Assembly (NCBI GenBank): GCA_030550675.1
Contig: JAUQOW010000009.1
Coordinates: 1-40,210 of the forward strand
Origin: Chloroflexota bacterium
GTDB taxonomy: Bacteria > Chloroflexota > Chloroflexia > Chloroflexales > Roseiflexaceae
Length of the DNA stretch: 40,210 nucleotides
Reading direction: 5' to 3'
Every line of letters starts with the position of its first letter. The first letter of the stretch is position 1. Below, piece after piece: positions 34,278 through 40,210 of this stretch. The position numbers were made by a program, and so were the translations under genes. Below the pieces are notes generated by a model. The model did no database searches and had not been told where the DNA came from. It saw nothing but the letters and a program-made list of their open reading frames with translations.

Positions 34278-35906
34278 ATGCACCCACGCGCACGTATCAT
34301 CATTCTGCTGTTCCTGATAGCAGCGTCAATCGGCGGCGGGTACTGGTGGTTTCAACGGTCGGCGCAGGCGCGGAACGGCGCTCTCACCGGTTCGGGCGCT
34401 ATCGAAGCCGAAGAGGTGCTGGTGACGGCGGAGATTGCCGGACGTGTGGAGCGCCTCTTTGCGGATGAAGGGTCTGAGGTGCGCGCCGGGCAAGACCTGG
34501 CGCAGATCGATACGGCGCTGCTCGAAGCGCAACTGGAGCAGGCGAGGGCAGCGGTTGCGATGGCTGAGGCGAATCTGGCGCAGATCCGGGCTGGAACGCG
34601 CAGTGAGGAGATCGCCATCGCCGAGGCGCAGGTGAAACAGGCAGAGGCAGCAGCAACTGGCGCTGCACAGGCGTATGAGCACGCGCTTGCGATCCTGAAC
34701 AATCCGCGGGAACTGGAGCTGCAACTGGCGCAGGCGCGCGCCAATCGTGATGCGGCGTTGCGCGCGCTGGAAAAAGTGCGTGCCGGGACGCGCCAGGAGG
34801 ACATCGACGCCGCACGCGCGTCACTCGCGCTGGCGCAGGAGAACCTGCAAGCCGCGCGCGATAAGCTTTCCGCCGCCAAAACGCTGGCGGAAGCGCAGGT
34901 CGAACAGGCGGCGGCGCTCACGCAGGCGCAGGCGCGCTACGCGCAGGCGAAGAGCAACTGGGAATATGTGCGCGATACGGGGCAGGATGCCTTGATGCCC
35001 TCAGTGCTGGTTACGACCCCGGCTGGCATTCAGCGCCTGCCGAATACTGTGAGCGATGGAGCGCGCGAGAATTATTACGCGCAATTCGTTCAGGCGGAAG
35101 CGGCGTTGCACCAGGCGGAGACAGCGCTGGAACAGGCGCTGGTGCAGGCGGAACAGGCGCGCCAGGCGGAAGCCGTCGGCGTGCGGCAGGCGGAATTGCA
35201 GGTCAGCGCCGCACAGACGACGCTGGCAAAGGCTGAGGCAGGACCGACGCGCGAGGATATTGCAGCGGCTGAGACGGCGCTTGCAAATGCGCAGCGTCTC
35301 CTTGACGTCGTTGAGGCGATGCGCGCCGATCCACAGCAATTGCGCGCTGCGGTTGATGCGGCGCGCACGCAGAAAGAGATTGCCGAAGCGCAACTGGTGC
35401 AGGCGCGGGCGCGCCTCGAGATGGCGCGGAACGGCGCACGCCCGGAGCAGATCCAGGCGGCGGAAGCGCAACTGGCGCAGGCGCGGGCGGCGCAGCGTCA
35501 GGTGGAGGTGATGATCGAGAAGGCGACGTTGCGTGCGCCGCGCTCCGGTATCATTCTGAACCGTCCGATCCACGAAGGGGAGCAGGTGACGCCTGGCATG
35601 CCGCTGATGACGATTGGCTCGCTCGACACCGTGCGCCTGACGGTCTACATCAGCGAAGCCGATATCGGGCGCGTGCGCCTTGGGCAAACGGCGGAAGTCA
35701 CGGTTGACAGCTTCCCAGGACGTGTTTTCCGCGGCACGGTAACGTTCATCGCTCAAAACGCCGAGTTTACGCCGCGCAACGTCCAGACGCGCGAGGAACG
35801 CGCGACCACGGTGTTTGCGGTGCGGGTTGAGTTGCCGAATGCTGATCACGCGCTCAAGCCCGGTATGCCGGCGGATGTGACGCTGTTGGAGGGGGGTGGA
35901 AGTTAG
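34278..35906 (+). CDS. HlyD-type membrane fusion (adaptor) protein, YbhG-like
   Basis: The 542-residue periplasmic-type adaptor has an N-terminal membrane anchor (IIILLFLIAASIGGGYWW), half of a lipoyl-like barrel (about 45-80, TAEIAGRVERLFADEGSEV), a very long Ala/Gln/Glu-rich coiled coil (about 80-415), the other half-barrel (ATLRAPRSGIILNRPIHEGE) and a C-terminal beta barrel (VRLTVYISEADIGRVRLGQT). A motif near AGTRxEEI repeats at about 104, 168, 320 and 384, symmetric about residue 248. GGGAGG lies six bases before the ATG. It would link an ABC exporter across the envelope; in this likely single-membrane or thin-walled host its partner is unclear. Confidence 0.93.
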   Translation: MHPRARIIILLFLIAASIGGGYWWFQRSAQARNGALTGSGAIEAEEVLVTAEIAGRVERLFADEGSEVRAGQDLAQIDTALLEAQLEQARAAVAMAEANLAQIRAGTRSEEIAIAEAQVKQAEAAATGAAQAYEHALAILNNPRELELQLAQARANRDAALRALEKVRAGTRQEDIDAARASLALAQENLQAARDKLSAAKTLAEAQVEQAAALTQAQARYAQAKSNWEYVRDTGQDALMPSVLVTTPAGIQRLPNTVSDGARENYYAQFVQAEAALHQAETALEQALVQAEQARQAEAVGVRQAELQVSAAQTTLAKAEAGPTREDIAAAETALANAQRLLDVVEAMRADPQQLRAAVDAARTQKEIAEAQLVQARARLEMARNGARPEQIQAAEAQLAQARAAQRQVEVMIEKATLRAPRSGIILNRPIHEGEQVTPGMPLMTIGSLDTVRLTVYISEADIGRVRLGQTAEVTVDSFPGRVFRGTVTFIAQNAEFTPRNVQTREERATTVFAVRVELPNADHALKPGMPADVTLLEGGGS

Positions 35907-35946
35907 GATTCAGGAGTCAGGAGTCGGAAGGAAGTTGGAGGGAATG

Positions 35947-36717
35947 ATGATCCATCCACGTGAGTACACCGTTGCCGGTCCCGAGAATGCGCCAGCCATC
36001 GTCCTGATCCATGGCGCACGTATGACGCGCGCGCTGTGGCAACCGCAGATCGACGCACTTGGCGACTCCCTTCGCGTGATTGCTCCCGATTTGCCGGGGC
36101 ACGGCGCGCTGGCAGGCGTGCCATTTTCGCTCGATGCGGCGGTAGAGCGAGTTGCTGCCGTGATCGACGCCGTCGCTGGCGGGCGAGCAATAGTCTGTGG
36201 TTTGTCGTTAGGCGGGTATGTGGCGCTGGCGTTTGGCGCCCGCCATCCCCAACGCACAATCGCGCTGGTGCTGTCCGGTTGTTCCTTCTCATTCCGCAAG
36301 CTGCCCGGTCGTCTCATCGGAGCGCCGTATATCGCCGTGTCCCGCCTCGTGACGCGCACCTTCTCGCCGTTGCTGGCGCGCGCCGAAGAGCGTGCGCTGC
36401 GCAAAGCTTACCCCGCAGCGCTGGCGGAACCGATCATCGCACGCGGGTTCTTCTACCGCTTCTACGCTGATATTTCCGCTGAACTGCTTGCCTTCGACCC
36501 GCTGCCTGCGCTCCGCGCCTGCGATGTTCCCGTGCTGTTGCTCAACGGCGCCAGCGATCGCTTCTTCCGGCGCGATGAGCAATTCTACCTGCGCGCCCTG
36601 CGGCACGGTCGGCTGCGCCTGATAGAGGGCGCATCCCATCTGGCGAATCTCGATCAACCGGAAGCGTACACCACAGCGTTGCGCGAGTTTGTGTCCGAGA
36701 TTGTGGCGGTGCAATGA
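35947..36717 (+). CDS. Alpha/beta hydrolase
   Basis: The 256-residue protein has the alpha/beta hydrolase core: oxyanion region IVLIHGARMTRALWQPQ, DLPGHG, nucleophile Ser87 in GLSLGGYVAL, acidic residue in LLNGASDRFF and catalytic His in EGASHLANLDQP. The substrate is unknown. The ATG at 35947 is preferred because GGAGGG sits five bases ahead; an ATG just before it and a GTG at 35896 are possible. Its TGA overlaps the ATG of the next gene by four bases, so it is part of the exporter operon. Confidence 0.9.
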   Translation: MIHPREYTVAGPENAPAIVLIHGARMTRALWQPQIDALGDSLRVIAPDLPGHGALAGVPFSLDAAVERVAAVIDAVAGGRAIVCGLSLGGYVALAFGARHPQRTIALVLSGCSFSFRKLPGRLIGAPYIAVSRLVTRTFSPLLARAEERALRKAYPAALAEPIIARGFFYRFYADISAELLAFDPLPALRACDVPVLLLNGASDRFFRRDEQFYLRALRHGRLRLIEGASHLANLDQPEAYTTALREFVSEIVAVQ

Positions 36718-37649
36718 ACGACGCGCCTGCAATCGAAACCATCGATCTGAGCCGATCCTTCGGTCCGGTGCGCGCTGTCAACCGCCTGAACCTGACGGTG
36801 AGGACCGGGCGAATCCACGGCTTGCTCGGGCCAGACGGCGCTGGCAAAACGACGACGCTGCGCCTGCTCTGCGGCGCGCTGCGCCCCGACAGCGGGCGCG
36901 CTATCGTCGTCGGGATCGACGTAGTGCGCGACCCGGAGGGCGTCCGGCAGCGCATCGGCTATATGCCGCAACGCTTCAGTCTGTACGGCGACCTGACCGT
37001 GCTCGAAAATCTGCGTTTCTACGCCGACGCCTACGGCGTCCCGCAGGCGGAACACGCTGCGCTGCTGACCCGGCTGCTCAGATTCAGCCGTCTGGAAGCG
37101 TTTCGCAACCGGCGCGCCGACGAACTTTCCGGCGGGATGCGCCAGAAACTGGCGCTGGCATGCGCGCTGATCCATCGCCCGCAGGTGCTGTTGCTCGACG
37201 AACCGACAACCGGCGTCGATCCGGTGTCACGGCGCGAATTCTGGGATCTGTTGCACGAAGCGGTGCACGACCATGGCATGACTGTGCTGCTTACCACACC
37301 ATACATGGACGAAGCCGAGCGTTGTCATGAGGTGAGTTTCATGCGCGCAGGCGACGTACTGGCGCATGGAACGCCGCGCGAACTGCAACGTCTCGTGCCT
37401 GGCATCGTGCTGGAGATTCGCGCCGAACCGCGTCACACGGCAGAAGCAGCGATCCGCGCCCTTCCTGGCGTGCGGGATGTGCACGTCTTCGGCGATCGTC
37501 TCCATGTCATTGCCGAACCGTGTTTCGACGACGCCACCCTGCGCCAGAGCCTCGCCAGGGCGAATGTCGCGCTGCATGCGATCCGTCCGGTGGCGCCTGG
37601 CATGGAGGATATCTTCCTGTATCTGCAACGAGAAAGGACAACGCAATGA
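36714..37649 (+). CDS. ABC transporter ATPase 1 (YbhF N-half type)
   Basis: The 311-residue ATPase has Walker A GPDGAGKTTTLR, Q-loop YMPQRFSLYGDLTV, signature LSGGMRQKLALA, Walker B VLLLDEPTTGVDP, and a C-terminal regulatory domain. The H-loop reads TTPYMDEAE, so the catalytic His is replaced by Pro. Together with ATPase 2 this suggests a heterodimer with one degenerate site, as in YbhF, where both halves are in one protein. It overlaps the hydrolase and the UspA gene by ATGA on each side. A permease partner is not present in this window apart from the scar at 34073. Confidence 0.93.
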   Translation: MNDAPAIETIDLSRSFGPVRAVNRLNLTVRTGRIHGLLGPDGAGKTTTLRLLCGALRPDSGRAIVVGIDVVRDPEGVRQRIGYMPQRFSLYGDLTVLENLRFYADAYGVPQAEHAALLTRLLRFSRLEAFRNRRADELSGGMRQKLALACALIHRPQVLLLDEPTTGVDPVSRREFWDLLHEAVHDHGMTVLLTTPYMDEAERCHEVSFMRAGDVLAHGTPRELQRLVPGIVLEIRAEPRHTAEAAIRALPGVRDVHVFGDRLHVIAEPCFDDATLRQSLARANVALHAIRPVAPGMEDIFLYLQRERTTQ

Positions 37650-38542
37650 CGCGCCAGATCCTTGTCCCGCTTGATGGTTCCATCACCGCCGAGGCTGTGC
37701 TTCCCTACGCCACGTCCCTGGCGCACGCAACCGGCGCCTCGATCCTGTTGCTGCGGGTCGTCACTCCTGGCGAGATCAGCCAGTCCCTTTTCTGGAAGAC
37801 AACTATTCCGGCGGAGCTGCGCCGTGAATGGACCGAAGAAGTGCTGGCGCGCGCCAACATTTACCTTGCGAGCGTGGCGGAACGGTTACGCTCGATGGGG
37901 TTGCACACATCGTTCGACGTTCAACCATCCGAGGACGCAGCTGCCGCCATCGTCACGCGCGCCGAACATGAACCCGGCGTTGGGCTGATTGCCATGACAA
38001 CCCACGGCTACGGCGGCGCGCTGCGCTGGGCATTTGGCAGCGTCGCCGCAAAAGTCCTGCACGCCGCACCGACGCCGCTGCTCGTTGTGCGCTCAAATGG
38101 CGGCGTCCGTCCGCCGGTGACCGAAGTTGCATACCGCACCATTTGCGTTCCGCTCGACGGATCGCTGCTCGCAGAACAGGCGCTTGCCGAAGCCCAATTG
38201 ATAGCCGCCTGCACCGGCGCAACACTCGTGCTGGTGAGCGTCGTCGCGCACGCAGACGACGGCGCCGCCGAAGCGCGCGAGTACCTGGAGCGGATCGCCA
38301 ATCGATTGCGCGCCCATCACATCAACGTGCGCACCAGGGTCATCGAAGGCGCGCCCGCTGACCAGATCATCCACACCGCAGAAGCGGAGAGGGCTGACCT
38401 GATCGTTATGGCGACGCACGGTCGCACCGGTTTGCAACACCTGTGGCTCGGCAGCGTTGCAACGAAGGTCGTACACGACTCAGCGCTGCCGGTGTTGCTT
38501 GTACGGGCGCGCGATGAGGAAACTGTGAGCGTTGAAGGTTGA
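37646..38542 (+). CDS. Tandem UspA-domain universal stress protein
   Basis: The 298-residue protein has two Usp domains (about 1-145 and 155-295), each with a start like QILVPLDGSITAE or TICVPLDGSLLAE and an ATP-binding loop of the G-2x-G-9x-G-S/T form: THGYGGALRWAFGSVAAK and THGRTGLQHLWLGSVATK. It probably binds ATP. It begins inside the ATPase 1 stop (ATGA), an unusual place for a Usp gene, and may tune or sense the exporter. It ends 286 bases before ATPase 2. Confidence 0.93.
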   Translation: MTRQILVPLDGSITAEAVLPYATSLAHATGASILLLRVVTPGEISQSLFWKTTIPAELRREWTEEVLARANIYLASVAERLRSMGLHTSFDVQPSEDAAAAIVTRAEHEPGVGLIAMTTHGYGGALRWAFGSVAAKVLHAAPTPLLVVRSNGGVRPPVTEVAYRTICVPLDGSLLAEQALAEAQLIAACTGATLVLVSVVAHADDGAAEAREYLERIANRLRAHHINVRTRVIEGAPADQIIHTAEAERADLIVMATHGRTGLQHLWLGSVATKVVHDSALPVLLVRARDEETVSVEG

Positions 38543-38685
38543 GCGCCATTCGCTGGCGCCATTCGTTGACGACTCACTCACAACCCTCTCCCCGCGCCTC
38601 GTCCGACCTCGAAGGTCGTAGGGAAAGAGCCCAGGGATCTTGCTGTCAACGAATAGGGATACGAATAAACGAATGATCTGCCCCT

Positions 38686-38814
38686 TCGCGTATTCGCTGA
38701 CGCCATTCGTTTATTCGCTGACGCATTCGTTTATTCGCTGACACCATTCGTTTATTCGTTGACGCATTCGCTTATTCGTTGACGCCATTCGTTTATTCGC
38801 GGACGCCATTCGTT
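38686..38814. repeat. 20-21 bp tandem repeat upstream of ATPase 2
   Basis: Six imperfect copies of CATTCGTTTATTCGCTGACGC run head to tail, plus a last half copy. Units alternate 20 and 21 bp. A looser inverted copy (ACGAATAAACGAATG) precedes them at 38661-38675. They fill the gap between the UspA gene and ATPase 2. The rest of the gap (38543-38685) holds a small hairpin near 38604-38618 and no gene. Confidence 0.85.
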
Positions 38815-38828
38815 CAAAACTCCTGAGC

Positions 38829-39797
38829 ATGACCGATGACGCCATCACAACCGACCGCCTGACGCGCCGCTTCGGGTCATTCGTTGCGGTCAACGAGGTG
38901 TCGCTGCAGGTGGCGCGCGGCGAGGTCTTTGGCTTCCTGGGACCGAACGGCTCCGGCAAGACCACCACGATCCGCATGCTCTGCGGCTTGCTGACGCCGA
39001 GCAGCGGCAGCGGGCGCGTTCTGGGGTTCGACATTGCCCGCGATCAGGAGGCGATCCGCCAGCGCATCGGCTATATGTCGCAGAAGTTCAGTCTTTACGG
39101 CGATCTGACAGCGCGTGAGAACCTGACGTTCTATGCCGACGTCTACGGTCTCCCGCGCGCACAGCGCGCCACGCGCATCGACGAATTGATCGATCTTGCG
39201 GGACTGCGCGGACACGACCGGGTGCTGACCGCCGAACTGCCAGGCGGCTGGCGGCAGCGTCTGGCGCTGGCATGCGCCATCGTTCACCGTCCGCAGGTTC
39301 TCTTCCTGGACGAACCGACCAGCGGCGTCGATCCAGAGGCGCGCCGTCAGTTCTGGGACCTGATCGACGACCTGGCGGGCGAAGGTGTGACCGTCTTTGT
39401 CACAACCCACTTCATGGATGAAGCCGAGCACTGCAACCGCATTGGTCTCATGTACGGCGGCAGTCTGGTGGCGCTCGACGCGCCGCTGGCGCTGAAGCGC
39501 ACAGCGTTCGACGGCGCCGTGCTGGAAGTTGAAGGAACGCCGCAGGAACGGGCGCGCGCAACCCTGCTGGCGCAACCCGGCGTGCGCAGCGTCGCGCCGC
39601 ATGGCGCGCGGCTCCACGTGATCGTCGACGATGCAGCGCTGCGTCTGCCGCACCTCGCCGCAGCGCTGCACGCGGCTCAGGTATCTGACATTCACATGGA
39701 GCCAATTGAACCGTCGCTTGAAGATGTGTTTGTCGCTATCATGGATCGGTATCTGGGGAGGCAGCCAACTCCTCGAGACGAGTCAACCACTCGTTGA
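38829..39797 (+). CDS. ABC transporter ATPase 2 (YbhF C-half type)
   Basis: The 322-residue ATPase has Walker A GPNGSGKTTTIR, Q-loop YMSQKFSLYGDLTA, Walker B VLFLDEPTSGVDP and a normal H-loop TTHFMDEAEHC. The signature motif reads LPGGWRQRLALA, with Pro in place of the usual Ser, which may weaken the site that pairs with ATPase 1. It is close to ATPase 1 in layout. It begins ATG at 38829 with only a weak ribosome site. Normally one or two ABC-2 permease genes would follow; here the next gene, 250 bases on, is an Mrp/ApbC gene. Confidence 0.93.
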   Translation: MTDDAITTDRLTRRFGSFVAVNEVSLQVARGEVFGFLGPNGSGKTTTIRMLCGLLTPSSGSGRVLGFDIARDQEAIRQRIGYMSQKFSLYGDLTARENLTFYADVYGLPRAQRATRIDELIDLAGLRGHDRVLTAELPGGWRQRLALACAIVHRPQVLFLDEPTSGVDPEARRQFWDLIDDLAGEGVTVFVTTHFMDEAEHCNRIGLMYGGSLVALDAPLALKRTAFDGAVLEVEGTPQERARATLLAQPGVRSVAPHGARLHVIVDDAALRLPHLAAALHAAQVSDIHMEPIEPSLEDVFVAIMDRYLGRQPTPRDESTTR

Positions 39798-40001
39798 AAT
39801 GGGGGCAGCGAGCTGTGATGCTCCCGTCTCACAATGCGCGTGCCATCAGTATATCGGATACGCTTCTGACTCACAAGCCGCCCCATCAGTGACAGACACA
39901 TGACCAAAGCATGGTACAATGTCGCTTACCCTCTGCACACCTGACAGGAAGTCGGACGCGCTCGCGCCTCCACACTTATGATAGTTTTTGCTATAAAAAT
40001 A

Positions 40002-40010
40002 TGGTATACT
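40002..40010 (+). promoter_or_regulatory. Extended -10 promoter of the Mrp/ApbC gene
   Basis: TGGTATACT is identical to the elements at 3161-3153 and 3538-3546, inside an AT-rich block (39976-40016). It lies 37 bases before the start codon. The rest of 39798-40001 holds no gene. Confidence 0.65.
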
Positions 40011-40047
40011 AAAAACAGCGGGGAGCGACGCTGAGAAGTGAGGGTCC

Positions 40048-40210
40048 ATGGGTCTCTTTTCACATCGTCACGACACATTGAGCGAGCAGGTGGTGCTGCA
40101 GGCGCTGTCGACGGTGCAGGAGCCGGAACTCGGCGGCGACCTGGTGTCGCGCAAGATGATCAAGAACCTGGTCATCGATGGCGACAGGGTGCGCTTTGCG
40201 GTTGAATTGA
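40048..40210 (+). CDS. Mrp/ApbC Fe-S cluster carrier ATPase, N-terminus only
   Basis: The frame opens MGLFSHRHDTLSEQVVLQAL and continues STVQEPELGGDLVSRKMIKN, then LVIDGDRVRFAVEL before the window ends. This is the MIP18/DUF59-type N-terminal domain (VQEPELG...VSRKMIKNL) that precedes the P-loop ATPase in bacterial Mrp/ApbC proteins. These carry and transfer Fe-S clusters. Only 54 residues are seen, so the ATPase part is assumed. Confidence 0.85.
   Translation, partial: MGLFSHRHDTLSEQVVLQALSTVQEPELGGDLVSRKMIKNLVIDGDRVRFAVEL

Noticed and set aside
38686-38814. Possible CRISPR array at the 20-bp repeats
   Set aside because: Units abut directly with no spacers and there are no cas genes.
1-40210. 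tRNA, rRNA or known riboswitch genes
   Set aside because: I looked for tRNA T-arm signatures and conserved riboswitch cores in the gaps and saw none; a covariance-model scan would be decisive.

Overview
The window is 40.2 kb of GC-rich bacterial chromosome. Gene content and sequence style suggest a filamentous anoxygenic Chloroflexota, most like Roseiflexus. The clues are a high-GC genome, small dispersed GA/CT-rich hairpins and 'cacgaagg' repeat arrays between genes, split YbhF-type ABC ATPases, CpXC-domain and CYTH/CHAD proteins, and a full Mnh/Mrp operon. This assignment rests on recall of the group, not on a search, and no rRNA or tRNA was seen to confirm it.

Layout. (1) 1-3.2 kb, minus strand: rpsO and pnp, with a hairpin between them and a terminator after pnp, then the start of a membrane permease cut by the window edge. 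(2) 3.5-9.2 kb, mixed housekeeping: a CYTH / Ppx-like / CHAD fusion (polyphosphate-type domains), tyrS with a heptamer-repeat leader, a YbaK-type editing protein, a dodecin, a small unknown protein and a CDF-like cation transporter. (3) 9.2-15.6 kb, minus strand: an orphan GAF histidine kinase, then a probable operon of a small membrane protein, an acyl-CoA ligase, a CpXC protein and an iron-dependent alcohol dehydrogenase that ends in a clear terminator. (4) 15.8-18.4 kb: a stand-alone AsnC-type RAM domain and a Ktr/Trk potassium uptake pair with overlapping genes, plus an unlisted 50-residue membrane protein on the other strand. (5) 18.5-26.9 kb: a catabolic island bounded on both sides by direct arrays of about 80-bp repeats. 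It holds a divergent AraC regulator, acetone carboxylase beta, alpha and gamma subunits, and an acyl-CoA ligase that could activate the acetoacetate product. (6) 26.9-32.9 kb, minus strand: a complete seven-gene Mnh/Mrp Na+/H+ antiporter operon (A to G). (7) 33.4-39.8 kb: a decayed YbhGFSR-like ABC exporter locus. TetR is frameshifted and the permease is reduced to its two ends, while the HlyD-type adaptor, an alpha/beta hydrolase, ATPase 1, a tandem UspA protein and ATPase 2 are intact. (8) 40.0 kb: the start of an Mrp/ApbC Fe-S carrier gene behind a strong extended -10 promoter.

Three things stand out. The exporter operon keeps its ATPases and adaptor but shows no working permease here. The acetone carboxylase island sits between matching repeat arrays. 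A recurring extended -10 element (TGnTATACT and close variants) lies ahead of many of these genes.
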